A stretch of 64,000 nucleotides of DNA, taken from positions 248,001 through 312,000 of the forward strand of contig NZ_BJKK01000001.1 in the NCBI RefSeq assembly GCF_006538325.1, read 5' to 3'. Below the pieces are notes generated by a model. It worked only from the letters and a program-made list of their open reading frames with translations, had not been told where the DNA came from and searched no databases. Position numbers and translations under genes: made by a program. This document shows positions 18,141 to 27,857 of this stretch, in pieces (positions within the stretch are counted from its first letter, which is position 1; each line of letters starts with the position of its first letter). The DNA comes from Alteromonas sp. KUL42 (GTDB lineage Bacteria > Pseudomonadota > Gammaproteobacteria > Enterobacterales > Alteromonadaceae).

Positions 18141-19865
18141 ATGCTCCAATATATTCAATTAAGACGCCCCTCTTTGGCGTCGTTGCGTAATCCATTTCAT
18201 TCTTCATGCCTTATCTCGTCTGCACTCATCGCTCTTGCCAGCGTGTTAACTTCTGTGTCTGCACAGGCTGTTGAAAAGCAAACTAACCATTTGAAAACAC
18301 AGCCGGTTAAAGCGGTAAGCTCGGTTGATTTGGACTTATATCGCACTCACGCCAAAATACTGGCTAGCGATGAGTTCGAAGGGCGAGGACCGTTGTCTGA
18401 AGGGGAAACTAAGACGGTGGCGTACTTAGTTGATAGTTTCAAAGCGCTTGGTTTAAAGCCAGCTTTTGGTGATAGCTACACACAAGCGGTACCTCTTGCC
18501 AAGATTACCCCTGTTGATATGACAGCCCTTAAAATAGGTGAGCACACTTTTGCTGCAGGTAGTGAGTTTACTGCTAGAACACAGCGCATCGTTGATGAAT
18601 ATGCCTTAAATAATAGCGATGTTATTTTTGTAGGTTATGGCATCAATGCTCCTGAATATAGCTGGAACGATTATGCGGGCGTTGACGTAAAAGGCAAAAC
18701 GGTGGTCATGCTGGTTAATGATCCTGGGTTTGCTTCAAAAGATCCCAACCTGTTTCAAGGTAATGCCATGACCTACTACGGTCGTTGGACATACAAGTAT
18801 GAAGAAGCAGCACGACAGGGTGCTGAAGCCGTATTTATTGTGCATGAAACCATGCCTGCAGGCTATGGCTGGGGTGTAGTGGAAAACTCCAATTCCAATA
18901 CTAAATTTACGTTGGTTGATAGCGAAAATAACGCCTCGCAAGTAGGCGTGATGGGGTGGCTACATTTAAATGCGGCGCGTGCGTTATTCGAAAGTACAGG
19001 GCATGACTACGCCTCACTTAAGGCAAAAGCCGCCAAACCGGGTTTCAAAGCTATTCCCTTAAATATTAAAACCACGTTGAGTTTCAATAACCATATCACT
19101 CATGCTGAATCACAAAATGTGGCCGCTATTTTAGAAGGTAGCAGTCGACCTGAAGAATGGGTGATGTTACACGCTCATTGGGACCATTTGGGTAAGGTAG
19201 AAAAGAATGGCACTACTACCATATATAACGGTGCGGTAGATAACGCATCGGGTGTGGCTGGGGTACTGACACTGGCTAATCATTTTGTGAAGCAGCAAAA
19301 GCAAAACGCTATGCCAAGAACTCTCATGTTCAGTGCATTTACGGCCGAAGAAACGGGCTTGTTGGGAGCAGACTATTTCGCTAATAACGCGCCTATTCCT
19401 ACTGCTAATATGGTAGCGTTTCTCAATATTGATGGCATGAACGTGAATGATGGCGTCGATTATGTGCTTCAATATGGTGATGGTTATTCATCGATAGAAG
19501 ATGACTTGGTCAATGCGGCAGCGTTGCAGGGTCGAACAGTGAAGCTAGACCCTCGCCCACAAAATGGCCTTTACTTTCGCTCTGATCATTTTGCCCTTGC
19601 TAAGCAAGGTGTGCCGTCTATGTTATTTATGAGCTTAGGTGATACCGACCCCAGCTTTATTGCCAATCGCTATCACAAGGCAGCTGATGATTATTTACCA
19701 AGTTGGACGCTAGGTGGCGTAGCGCAAGATTTAGTCTTAATTGGCAACATGATGGACTACTACGCAAGCGGCAATATGTGGCCATTTTGGAAGCGTGAGT
19801 CAGACTTCAAAACTAAGCGAGAAAACGACCGTAGCGATGCTAAATTATCTAAGGCAGCGAAGTAA
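18141..19865 (+). CDS. Exported M28-family zinc aminopeptidase
   Basis: A 574-residue secreted metallopeptidase. An N-terminal signal peptide of about 44 residues ends VSAQA. A protease-associated insert lies in the first half (about 150-260). The M28 catalytic core shows the zinc ligands in order: AHWDHLG (His), GAVDNASGV (bridging Asp), TAEETGLLGADY (catalytic Glu pair), NIDGMN (Asp) and RSDHFALAKQGVP (His). Such enzymes remove N-terminal residues from peptides in the periplasm. It begins just after the ubiI terminator, and a DMT permease gene follows in 21 bases, suggesting co-transcription. Confidence 0.92.
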   Translation: MLQYIQLRRPSLASLRNPFHSSCLISSALIALASVLTSVSAQAVEKQTNHLKTQPVKAVSSVDLDLYRTHAKILASDEFEGRGPLSEGETKTVAYLVDSFKALGLKPAFGDSYTQAVPLAKITPVDMTALKIGEHTFAAGSEFTARTQRIVDEYALNNSDVIFVGYGINAPEYSWNDYAGVDVKGKTVVMLVNDPGFASKDPNLFQGNAMTYYGRWTYKYEEAARQGAEAVFIVHETMPAGYGWGVVENSNSNTKFTLVDSENNASQVGVMGWLHLNAARALFESTGHDYASLKAKAAKPGFKAIPLNIKTTLSFNNHITHAESQNVAAILEGSSRPEEWVMLHAHWDHLGKVEKNGTTTIYNGAVDNASGVAGVLTLANHFVKQQKQNAMPRTLMFSAFTAEETGLLGADYFANNAPIPTANMVAFLNIDGMNVNDGVDYVLQYGDGYSSIEDDLVNAAALQGRTVKLDPRPQNGLYFRSDHFALAKQGVPSMLFMSLGDTDPSFIANRYHKAADDYLPSWTLGGVAQDLVLIGNMMDYYASGNMWPFWKRESDFKTKRENDRSDAKLSKAAK

Positions 19866-19886
19866 TAACGCTGGCCAGTTAGTGTT

Positions 19887-20762
19887 ATGAACTGGGTTGT
19901 ATTGACAGTGTGCGCGGTAATTTTCCAAACCGCGCGCAATGCCCTTCAAAGTCAGCTAAGTAGCCAAGTAGACACCGCAGGCGTTACGCTTTCGCGCTTT
20001 CTTTTTGCGCCACCTATTGCGATTGCCTATTTATTTGCGCTTTACCACATTAAACCCCAGTCCATTCCCAGTTTTACGTTGTCGTTTATCATCATTGTGT
20101 TGTGTGCGGCCTTGCTTCAAATTGCTGCCACTTACTTAATGATTGCACTATTTAAACAAAGAAATTTTGCCGTTGGTGCTGGTCTTGCGAAAAGCGAAGC
20201 ATTGGTAGCTGGTATTGTAGGGGCCATGTTTTTCGGCAGCCACCTATCATTACTAGGGTGGGCTGGCATATTAGTAGGGGGCGTGGCCGTTGTCTTACTT
20301 AGTAGTGGTATGCACATCAAAGCGGTTAGCCCGAAAACCATTTTAATTGGCTTAGCGTGCGGTACGTGTTTTGCCATGACCTCGCTGTTAGCACGTGAAG
20401 CAAGCCATATTCTATCTATTCCACTTGAACATGCTGCTGGTTGGGTGTTGTTGTGGGTTCTCTGTATTCAAGCAATTAGCTTATGTGTTTACATTAGCGT
20501 TAAAAGCCCCTTTGTTGTTAAACAACTTTTGAACGCTAAAACACAGGTAATGACCATCAGCCTGATAAGTTGTTTAGGCTCTATCTGCTGGTTTACTGCC
20601 ATGGCACTTCAACATGTGGCCTTGGTTAAAACACTTGGCCAGCTTGAGGTTATTCTAACGCTATTGTTGTCTCACTATTGGCTTAAAAATGCGGTTGGTC
20701 GACGAGAGATTACGGGGTTACTGCTTATTGGTGCTGCGGCTGTCATGGTTATGTGGGCATAA
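19887..20762 (+). CDS. DMT-superfamily (EamA-like) permease
   Basis: A 291-residue membrane protein with about ten predicted helices arranged as two related halves, the EamA pattern. The first half includes LSRFLFAPPIAIAYLF and the second begins about KTILIGLACGTCFAMTSLLARE; the fourth helix region KSEALVAGIVGAMFFGSHLSLLGWAGILVGG is typical of DMT exporters. The substrate is unknown. It lies 21 bases after the M28 peptidase gene and 55 before the exported M24 peptidase, which suggests a role with amino acids or dipeptides, but that is inference. Confidence 0.85.
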   Translation: MNWVVLTVCAVIFQTARNALQSQLSSQVDTAGVTLSRFLFAPPIAIAYLFALYHIKPQSIPSFTLSFIIIVLCAALLQIAATYLMIALFKQRNFAVGAGLAKSEALVAGIVGAMFFGSHLSLLGWAGILVGGVAVVLLSSGMHIKAVSPKTILIGLACGTCFAMTSLLAREASHILSIPLEHAAGWVLLWVLCIQAISLCVYISVKSPFVVKQLLNAKTQVMTISLISCLGSICWFTAMALQHVALVKTLGQLEVILTLLLSHYWLKNAVGRREITGLLLIGAAAVMVMWA

Positions 20763-20817
20763 AAGCAGAAATAATAAATAGCAAAAATAAAAAATAATGA
20801 ATCAGACAGGAATAATA

Positions 20818-22119
20818 ATGAATAAACGACATTTTCTTAAATTGGCCGGCGTTGGTTTGGCGCTTTCACCAATTGCGTCGCCACTTGCATCAATGGCTGG
20901 CACATCAAATGTAGCCGTAAAAACCAGTACCGATGAAACCACCTTGCGTGACATCACAGGAAACGTAGATGTTATTAGTGTTCAAGAGCGCCGCGAGCGA
21001 ATAGCTAAAGCTCAAGCACTGATGAAAACCCACAACATCGCCGCCATTTTATTAGAGCCTGGTGCTGCAATGGATTATTTTTCCGGTATTCAGTGGTGGC
21101 GTAGTGAACGGCTAACTGCGGTAGTTATTCCGCGACAAGGTGATATCGCCGTAGTAACGCCGTTTTTTGAAAAGCCCAGTGTGCTGGAATCGTTAAAATT
21201 GGGTGATGATGTTCGCGTATGGCAAGAGCACGAAAGCCCGTTTGATGTGGTTGCCGACATTCTTAAGTCTCGCGGGATAAAAAGTGGCAATATTGGGTTT
21301 GAAAACACAGTGCGCTACTTTGTTGTAAATGGGGTTTCAAAAGCGCTTCCCAACATGACTGTTGTACCAGCAGAGCCCATTACCCTTGGTTGCAGAATGT
21401 ATAAAAGTGCGGCTGAATTAACACTAATGCACAAGGCCAATGAAGTTACCCTTCGCGCCTACGAACACGTGTTTAGCCGATTACAAGAAGGTATGTCGCA
21501 GCAGGACGTTAAGGGGTTAATGAACGCGGCGCAACACCAATTAGGTGGCAGCAGTGCATGGTGTTTGGCCTTGTTTAATGACGCCAGCGCATATCCTCAC
21601 GGGACTAATGCCAAGCAGGTCATTCGCAATGGCTCTGTGGTATTACTTGATAGCGGTTGTAGCGTGCATGGCTACCAAAGCGATATCAGCCGCACATTGG
21701 TTTTTGGTAAACCATCGAGCAAAATTGAAGATGTGTGGAATACTGTGCGCGAAGGGCAAAACGTGGCGTATGCAGCAGCTCAATTGGGTAAACCCGCGGG
21801 TAAGGTAGATGATGCCGTACGCACTTACTATGCAAGTAAAGGGTATGACAAAGACTATGCATTACCGGGCTTAAGTCATAGAACGGGGCACGGTATCGGT
21901 ATGGAAGGGCACGAGAGTGTGAACTTTGTGCGTGGTGAAAGTACATTGCTGAACAAAGGCATGTGTTTTTCTAATGAGCCCGGGTTGTATATTCCCGGAG
22001 AGTTCGGTGTGCGTTTAGAGGACTGTCTATACATGACCGATAACGGCCCCGTCTATTTCACCGAGCCGCCAAAAAGCCTAGCGGAGCCTTTAGGTCGTTT
22101 GCAAAAACTTATCGTTTAG
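20818..22119 (+). CDS. Exported M24-family peptidase (prolidase/Xaa-Pro aminopeptidase-like)
   Basis: The ATG at 20818 is preferred over the one at 20797, because it has AGGAATA just before it and gives a clean signal peptide. That peptide starts NKRHFLKLAGVGLALSPIASPLASMA, with a KR rather than RR pair, so Tat export is possible but not clear. The 433-residue product has the M24 fold: N-terminal creatinase-like domain, then metal ligands in LLDSGCSVHGYQSDISRTL (two Asp), GIGMEGHESV (His), NEPGLYIPGEFGVRLED (two Glu). Unlike the cytoplasmic pepP product in this window, it is predicted to act outside the cytoplasm, next to an M28 peptidase and a permease. A LysR gene converges from the other side. 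Confidence 0.88.
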   Translation: MNKRHFLKLAGVGLALSPIASPLASMAGTSNVAVKTSTDETTLRDITGNVDVISVQERRERIAKAQALMKTHNIAAILLEPGAAMDYFSGIQWWRSERLTAVVIPRQGDIAVVTPFFEKPSVLESLKLGDDVRVWQEHESPFDVVADILKSRGIKSGNIGFENTVRYFVVNGVSKALPNMTVVPAEPITLGCRMYKSAAELTLMHKANEVTLRAYEHVFSRLQEGMSQQDVKGLMNAAQHQLGGSSAWCLALFNDASAYPHGTNAKQVIRNGSVVLLDSGCSVHGYQSDISRTLVFGKPSSKIEDVWNTVREGQNVAYAAAQLGKPAGKVDDAVRTYYASKGYDKDYALPGLSHRTGHGIGMEGHESVNFVRGESTLLNKGMCFSNEPGLYIPGEFGVRLEDCLYMTDNGPVYFTEPPKSLAEPLGRLQKLIV

Positions 22120-22152
22120 ATGGCACAATGTTTAAGCACGGTTAACGCTATT

Positions 22153-23001
22153 TTATTGCGTTAGCCTAACCTTAAAAAACTCAGCTAAGGTTTTACTGAT
22201 AATAGGGTGTTGGGTGTCTTGATTGAACAGGCATATGTTTACTTTGCCCAATTTGGGCAAGTGTGGGTGATTCAGCGGCGTTAGGTTGGCGGGTAAACTG
22301 GACTTTGCCAATGCGGTAACCCCCAGTCCTTGCTGAATAGCTGCCACAAGACCACCTAAATCTGCATTGGTGTAGGTGATTTTCCAAGCAAAGGTTTGTT
22401 GTTTTAATTGCTCAATAACACGGCTTCGGTACATACAGCCATCGGGGGCTAAAACCAATGCAATGGAATTGCCCACCAAGGGGTGAGCATTGTCGCCTAC
22501 CCAGACCACATCATCTTCTAGGACCACTTCGCCCTCGGTTTCTTCATTGGGGTTAACTAGCGCTAAAATAAGGTCGAAATGATCGCGCTGACTCGGGTGT
22601 AACAAGTCTCGACTCAATGCTGATGTAACTTCAAGTGACACATCCGGATAGCGCTTTGAGAACTCACCAATAAGCCCAGGTAAAAGAGTAGAGGCAAATT
22701 CATTTGGTATACCTAATCGCAAGCGACCGCTTAAAGGCGCGGGGGTGAGGCTTCGAAAAATATTGTCATTGAGTTCTAGCAGTTCTTTGGCTTTTGGGTA
22801 AAGCCAATTGCCATCGGCACTAGGTACGTGGCGCTGCCCAACTTTGCTGAACAGCTTTCTATCTAGCTGAGTTTCTAGTTTCTTTATCTGCAAACTGATG
22901 GCCGGCTGAGAGCGGCCCAAAAAGTCTCCCGCTTTTGCGTACCCGCCCAGTTCAATAACACAAACAAACGTGCGTAAATTATCAAGAGAAAGTTGGGGCA
23001 T
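22153..23001 (-). CDS. LysR-family transcriptional regulator
   Basis: A 282-residue LTTR. Residues 5-62 form the winged HTH (LDNLRTFVCVIELGGYAKAGDFLGRSQPAISLQIKKLETQLDRKLF), followed by a linker helix and a periplasmic-binding-like effector domain (GRLRLGIPNEFASTLLPGLIGEFSKRYPDVSLEV). It converges on the M24 peptidase gene with only 33 bases between stops. No divergent partner gene adjoins it, so its target is not evident. The effector is unknown. Confidence 0.92.
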   Translation of the reverse strand: MPQLSLDNLRTFVCVIELGGYAKAGDFLGRSQPAISLQIKKLETQLDRKLFSKVGQRHVPSADGNWLYPKAKELLELNDNIFRSLTPAPLSGRLRLGIPNEFASTLLPGLIGEFSKRYPDVSLEVTSALSRDLLHPSQRDHFDLILALVNPNEETEGEVVLEDDVVWVGDNAHPLVGNSIALVLAPDGCMYRSRVIEQLKQQTFAWKITYTNADLGGLVAAIQQGLGVTALAKSSLPANLTPLNHPHLPKLGKVNICLFNQDTQHPIISKTLAEFFKVRLTQ

Positions 23002-23209
23002 GCTGATTAGTCTTTTTAATGTTTTCGTCTGCTTCCATTATATTTGTAAATGAATTAATGAAAAGCAGCAGGTTTACATAAAATATATTAAGTGCCACCA
23101 ATTTCTGTCGCTGGCAGGATCTCGATATTTCTTTTACAGATATGCGATTGAATGTGCTTGACCTATTGTTAATTTCAGTGATGACAGCGATGGTTTGTGC
23201 AATGTGTTC

Positions 23210-24109
23210 TCACGCGGACATTTTACTGACTAGGTAATCTACCAGCACACGAACCTTAGCTGGCATCTGCCGGTTTTCAGTAAACACCGCATGTATTGGC
23301 AGGCCTTGCGGAATGACAGGGTATTTGTCCAGTACAATAACAAGTTTTCGTTGTTCCAAGGCTTCACGCACGGCCCACTCAGGTACCAAAATCACACCGA
23401 CAGATTGCACGGCAAGCTTTTGCAACATCGAAACGCTGTTCACTTGTAAGTTACCTTCAACCTTTACACTTATTTCTTGCTCACCGCTTTGAAATAACCA
23501 GACGCGCTTGCCCGGACGGACCCTGAACGACAAGCAGTTATGCTGCTCAAGTTCACTCGGGTGCTCAATAGAGCCATGTTCAGCCAAGTATTGAGGACTG
23601 GCGCACATAACAGAGTGACTTTCACCAAGTTTTCGGGCTTTTAAGCTTGAGTCTTCAAGATGGCCCAGGCGAATCGCCAGATCCATTTCTTCTTCCACCA
23701 AATTTACCCTGTCACTACTCATGTGAATTTGTAATCGAATGTCCGGATACAATGCTAAGAATGCCGGTAATAATGGTGCTAGACAGACTGCGGCAAAGTC
23801 GGCTTCCACAGACATTCTAATATCGCCGGAAGGGCGGCTGGACAGTTGGTTCAGCATATATTTGGTAACCGCCATTTCCGTCAGCATTTTTTCCGCGTGG
23901 CGAAAATACAATTGGCCAGCTTCTGTTAGTCGCTGAGACCGCGTGGTGCGTTGAAACAATAAACTTCCTAACTCATCTTCCAATTGAGATATTTGTCGAC
24001 TGACACCTGAAGGCGTGCTTCCCAGATCTCGTGCTGCTCCCGAAAAGCTGCCTGCTTTTACAACCTGAGTAAACACCTGCATGGCCGCAAATTCATTTAT
24101 TTTTGACAT
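23210..24109 (-). CDS. LysR-family regulator (CrgA-like), divergent from the SDR gene
   Basis: A 299-residue LTTR with N-terminal HTH (FAAMQVFTQVVKAGSFSGAARDLGSTPSGVSRQISQLEDELGSLLFQRTTRSQRLTEAG) and an effector domain typical of the CrgA subgroup (DIRMSVEADFAAVCLAPLLPAFLALYPDIRLQIHMS and DLAIRLGHLEDSSLKARKL). It is divergent from the SDR gene, with 124 bases between starts; in this family the neighbour across such a gap is usually the regulated gene. It belongs to a different subgroup from the LysR gene just downstream. Confidence 0.92.
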   Translation of the reverse strand: MSKINEFAAMQVFTQVVKAGSFSGAARDLGSTPSGVSRQISQLEDELGSLLFQRTTRSQRLTEAGQLYFRHAEKMLTEMAVTKYMLNQLSSRPSGDIRMSVEADFAAVCLAPLLPAFLALYPDIRLQIHMSSDRVNLVEEEMDLAIRLGHLEDSSLKARKLGESHSVMCASPQYLAEHGSIEHPSELEQHNCLSFRVRPGKRVWLFQSGEQEISVKVEGNLQVNSVSMLQKLAVQSVGVILVPEWAVREALEQRKLVIVLDKYPVIPQGLPIHAVFTENRQMPAKVRVLVDYLVSKMSA

Positions 24110-24233
24110 ATTTTCACAAATCCTATGAAAGAAACTCTGTTTTTCTCATTAACTGCACAATTAATAATGCACGTAACTAAACGCAATGCCAACGTCATGC
24201 GTTTGTATTTTTCAATAAATAGAGGATAAACAT

Positions 24234-25124
24234 ATGTCTAAAACCGTATTAATTACTGGCTCATCATCGGGTTTTGGCTGGGATACCGCAAATACATTGG
24301 CAGATGCAGGGTGCACTGTCTTTGCTTCGATGCGAGATATTGAAGGCAAAAACAAACGCCATGCAGACCGTTTTCGCGATAGAGGTGTTCAGGTTGTTGA
24401 GCTAGATGTTACTTGCAGTGCTTCTGTCAACCGCGCTATTGATAGTGTTTTACAACAGGCTGGCCGTATTGATGTACTGATAAATAACGCTGGCGTTGCC
24501 TATGCGGGTGTGTCTGAGGCTTTTACCGATACACAGGTGCAGCAACTGTTTGATGTTAATGTGGTAGGGGTACATCGTGTGTCTCGAGCTGCGCTCCCCA
24601 TAATGCGTGTCAGAGGTGATGGATTGATAATCAATGTTGGCTCAATCTTAGGGCGGGTGACCTTTCCATTTTTTGGCTTATACGGTGCAACAAAATTTGC
24701 ACTTGAAGCCATGACCGACAGTCTTCGCTACGAACTGTCTTCTTTGGGTGTTGACGTGGCATTAGTGCAACCTAGTGCCTATCCTACACAAATGTATGCC
24801 AGTGCAGTCCAACCTGAAGATTTCGCAAGAGTCACGGGTTATGGTGCGGTGGGCGAGATCCCTTCGTCAATGTTTGCCAGCTTTATGGCTATGTTTGAGT
24901 CAGATGATGCTCCTGATCTGCACGATGTCGCCAGCGCGATTGTCGAACTGGTCAATGCGCCAAAAGGGCAGCGTCCAGCCAGAACACTGGTAGGCGCTGG
25001 TTTTGGTGCAGATCAGGTCAACCAAGCTGTCTTTCCCATTCAGCAACAAACTATGGCAGCGTTGGGTCTACAGCAATTAGTGCCTGAGTGTGAGCAGCAA
25101 GCATCACTTCAACAAGAAAGTTGA
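24234..25124 (+). CDS. Classical short-chain dehydrogenase/reductase
   Basis: A 296-residue NAD(P)-dependent oxidoreductase. Cofactor motif TGSSSGFGWDTANTLADAG (TGxxxGxG), NNAGVAYAG, the catalytic Ser in INVGSILGRV, and the active-site pair YGATKFALE (YxxxK). The C-terminal tail after about residue 270 is Q-rich. The substrate cannot be read from sequence. The basic-free DVTCSASVNRAI segment after strand 3 does not decide between NAD and NADP. It faces a CrgA-like LysR regulator, the usual pairing for SDRs induced by a small molecule. Confidence 0.93.
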   Translation: MSKTVLITGSSSGFGWDTANTLADAGCTVFASMRDIEGKNKRHADRFRDRGVQVVELDVTCSASVNRAIDSVLQQAGRIDVLINNAGVAYAGVSEAFTDTQVQQLFDVNVVGVHRVSRAALPIMRVRGDGLIINVGSILGRVTFPFFGLYGATKFALEAMTDSLRYELSSLGVDVALVQPSAYPTQMYASAVQPEDFARVTGYGAVGEIPSSMFASFMAMFESDDAPDLHDVASAIVELVNAPKGQRPARTLVGAGFGADQVNQAVFPIQQQTMAALGLQQLVPECEQQASLQQES

Positions 25125-25456
25125 GGTGGGTTGTCTATCAGAACACACAGAAACGTGAGTTTCCTGCGCCTTCGCTCTGCACTTAACAGTGCGGAGGCGT
25201 AAAAATGTTATTACTGGCAAACTTGGGAGAACTGCTATAGAAGATAAAGTGGTTTTGAGGGCGATGGGCACATTTTAACTTGTTGAACACCTTTAATAAG
25301 AGGTTCTAAGCTTTACTCTACTTGCAAATTAATTCATGTAACGCAGCTAGGGTTATACAAAGTACTTTAAGTGCCGCCATTTCTATTGGCTTCCTTTTTA
25401 TATTAGAAATTGCTTCTATACTAAAACAAACGAAGTAACGAAACTGAGCTTAATTG
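25125..25456. other. 332-base intergenic stretch, no gene
   Basis: Holds an imperfect hairpin shortly after the SDR stop (CGCCT...GCAC paired with GTGC..AGGCG, about 25167-25199) without a good T run. Otherwise AT-rich, with no coding signal seen. Confidence 0.6.
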
Positions 25457-26368
25457 ATGTCTAAATTGATCCTACTGTTATGTATAACAGGGATATTGCT
25501 GGGGCAAGCCCATGCAAAACTTGGACAAAGCGTTGTTGTTACTTATAAAAAGCACAACGAAGACGTGAACGTGGTAGGCCTTAAGTCCGAAGGTATTTAT
25601 CATTTCAATTCCGCCGCAGAAAAACAAATTACACTAGCTACCCTCGATTGGCCACCTTATATCAGCGAGCAGTTATGTGATGGTGGTTGGGTATTTCAAC
25701 TGGCGGTGTCATTGTTCCACGCCGCAGGATACGGCGTAAAAATAGAGTTTTTACCTTGGGCGCGAGCAGTGCGTAAAGTAGAACAAGGTGAATATGATGT
25801 ACTTTTTCCAGAATATTTCATAGAAGCGCGAGCACCTTCAGATAATTTTACCAATACCAAGCGTCGTGATTTACTTGAACTGTCTCAAGCTTTTCCTGGC
25901 GGTAATATTAGTTTTATGAAGCTAAAAGGAACGCCTGATAATTTCGAGGGTGATTTGGCATATATGCTCGGAAAAGATGTGGGAGTAGTGAGGGGCTACC
26001 AAAACACGAAAGAGTTCGATGCCATGATGGACTCTGGAAAGTTCAATATTGTCGAGGCAGTCGATGATCTTCAGCAAGTTAGGCTGCTATTTGCTAAACG
26101 AGTAAATTTTATAATTGGTGACCCTATGGTGATAGAGTCAGTGATAATGCTAGCACCAGACATTCCATTGATGCAAAAACACAGAATGATCAGAAACCTA
26201 GAAGAGGTGAAGCCCGAAATTCAATATAACCCCTTATATTTTGCGGTGTCCAAACGCAAAGCAAATTGGCAAACCACGCTAAGTGACATCAACCAAGAAA
26301 TTAGCCACTTTGAACAACACAATGCGTTTGAACTTTTAATTGAGCGTAGCAAGCAGGCTTGCTTGTAG
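25457..26368 (+). CDS. Periplasmic solute-binding protein (SBP_bac_3-like)
   Basis: A 303-residue protein with a signal peptide (SKLILLLCITGILLGQAHA). The mature part starts with a strand of the family (QITLATLDWPPYISEQLCDGGWVFQLAVSLFHAAGYGVKIEFLPWARAVRKVEQGEYDVLFPEY), as in amino-acid-binding proteins and stand-alone sensors of this fold. No permease or ATPase gene is nearby, so it may be a stand-alone receptor, a group common in Alteromonas and Vibrio. An in-frame TTG lies one codon before the ATG. Confidence 0.82.
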   Translation: MSKLILLLCITGILLGQAHAKLGQSVVVTYKKHNEDVNVVGLKSEGIYHFNSAAEKQITLATLDWPPYISEQLCDGGWVFQLAVSLFHAAGYGVKIEFLPWARAVRKVEQGEYDVLFPEYFIEARAPSDNFTNTKRRDLLELSQAFPGGNISFMKLKGTPDNFEGDLAYMLGKDVGVVRGYQNTKEFDAMMDSGKFNIVEAVDDLQQVRLLFAKRVNFIIGDPMVIESVIMLAPDIPLMQKHRMIRNLEEVKPEIQYNPLYFAVSKRKANWQTTLSDINQEISHFEQHNAFELLIERSKQACL

Positions 26369-26612
26369 AGATATTCTAAAAGGTGTAGTAACGAAAAAGC
26401 CTACCATAGATTTCATATTTTCAGATTTCTGCTTTGGGCAATTGCGGACGTTCAAAAATATCCTTAAAACTACTCTTGTGGTTTTGTCAAAACGCGCATT
26501 GAAACCACCTAAAAAAGCTAAAATAGCTGAGCAGTACCCTAAACCATTAATTAATAGACGCCAGTGTCTTCTGTCACTAATAAAATGGCCTAGGTTTTTG
26601 TATGGTTTGGTG

Positions 26613-27608
26613 CTATTGATAAGCTTCCAACTGATCTAGATAAGCCTGTTTGTCAGATTCAGGCAGCCAGGTCACGTTGAAGGCATTAGCCATGAGTGTT
26701 TTAAGTTCTTCGCGGGAAAAATCCCCTTCTTCCTGTAGCGCAATTAAATTTTCATTCATGTACGCTCTGAAATAAGCCGGATCATCTGAATTTATCGTTG
26801 CTAGCATTCCTTTTTGCAACATCTGACGAATTTCGTTAGAGGTGAGTGATTGCACGACAAATTGATTGGAAACCGGACAAACCGTCAAACCAAGCTTATG
26901 GCTTTTTATTAATTCACACAGTTGTTCAGACTCCAGTGAGTTCACCCCATGATCAATTCTGTCGACACCGATAATCTCGATGACTTGTCGAATGTGCTCA
27001 AGCGTATTTTCTTGATTCACGTCACAATGCATAGTGAGTTTCAATCCCCAGTCCTTGGCAAGTTTAAAGACGTCGCGAAATTTCACTGGTGGATTATTAT
27101 ATTCATCAGAATCGAGCCCAACGCCAACCAACCAGCCAAGATATGGCTTAGCCATTTCAAGATGTTCCATGGCTGATTCTGCTGACATATCGCGTAAAAA
27201 ACACATAATCAACTGACTTTTTATCCCCAGTTTTTTCTCTGCATCGGTTTGAGCTTTGCGGATGCCGGTAATAACCGTATCGAATGCGACGCCGCGAGAC
27301 GTGTGGCCTTGAGGATCGAAAAAGATTTCGGTGTAGATCACATTTTGCGAGGCTGCTTTAGCTAAATAATCCCAGGTTAGTTGATAAAAGTCAGCTTCGT
27401 CGATAAGCACACTCATACCAGCATAGTAAATTTTGAGAAAAGAGGGTAAATCGTGAAAATCGTAAGCAGCAATTAACGCTTCTGGGGTTTCAAAAGGTAA
27501 CTCTATATTATTCTTCTTTGCCAGCGCAAAACTTAATTCAGGCTCAAGCGTGCCCTCAATATGTACATGTAACTCGGCTTTAGGCATACCTTCAATAAAT
27601 GCTTGCAT
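26613..27608 (-). CDS. Adenine deaminase (adenosine deaminase-like amidohydrolase)
   Basis: A 331-residue zinc amidohydrolase from the ATG at 27608, which has GGAG a few bases before it; an in-frame GTG lies two codons upstream. Metal ligands: MPKAELHVHIEGTLEP (HxH), LTMHCD (His), RIDHGVNS (catalytic region) and INSDDPAYF (Asp). The SDDPAYF form is typical of the adenine deaminase subgroup of the ADA family, whereas true adenosine deaminases usually have SDDP with a different following pair, so adenine to hypoxanthine is the likelier reaction. It stands alone between two intergenic gaps. Confidence 0.85.
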   Translation of the reverse strand: MQAFIEGMPKAELHVHIEGTLEPELSFALAKKNNIELPFETPEALIAAYDFHDLPSFLKIYYAGMSVLIDEADFYQLTWDYLAKAASQNVIYTEIFFDPQGHTSRGVAFDTVITGIRKAQTDAEKKLGIKSQLIMCFLRDMSAESAMEHLEMAKPYLGWLVGVGLDSDEYNNPPVKFRDVFKLAKDWGLKLTMHCDVNQENTLEHIRQVIEIIGVDRIDHGVNSLESEQLCELIKSHKLGLTVCPVSNQFVVQSLTSNEIRQMLQKGMLATINSDDPAYFRAYMNENLIALQEEGDFSREELKTLMANAFNVTWLPESDKQAYLDQLEAYQ

Positions 27609-27857
27609 ACACACTCCGTATTCTTGTTAGATGGGTACCAATCGGGTAAGTACTGCAAATATTATTCCCTTTGCTGATTTGGGTTAAGTATCTGTAAATT
27701 AGAACTTTAATATCATTGCTGCGCGTTACGATGATTCAAAAGGGTGCAGTTTTTCCTGAATTAAAGGCAAGTTGAACATATTCAACCTTTAACGCAATGG
27801 GAGAGTAAATGGATATTCAAGCATTACACAGGAGCGCCCCTTTTTTAAACTCCAACA

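Noticed and set aside
22140..22166. Hairpin GGTTAACGC/GCGTTAGCC as a terminator between the M24 and LysR genes
   Set aside because: It overlaps the LysR coding end and has no T run on either side, so it is not called.
26369..26612. Small plus-strand frame (26340-26639) between the solute-binding protein and adenine deaminase
   Set aside because: It overlaps the ends of both supported genes and its residues look random.
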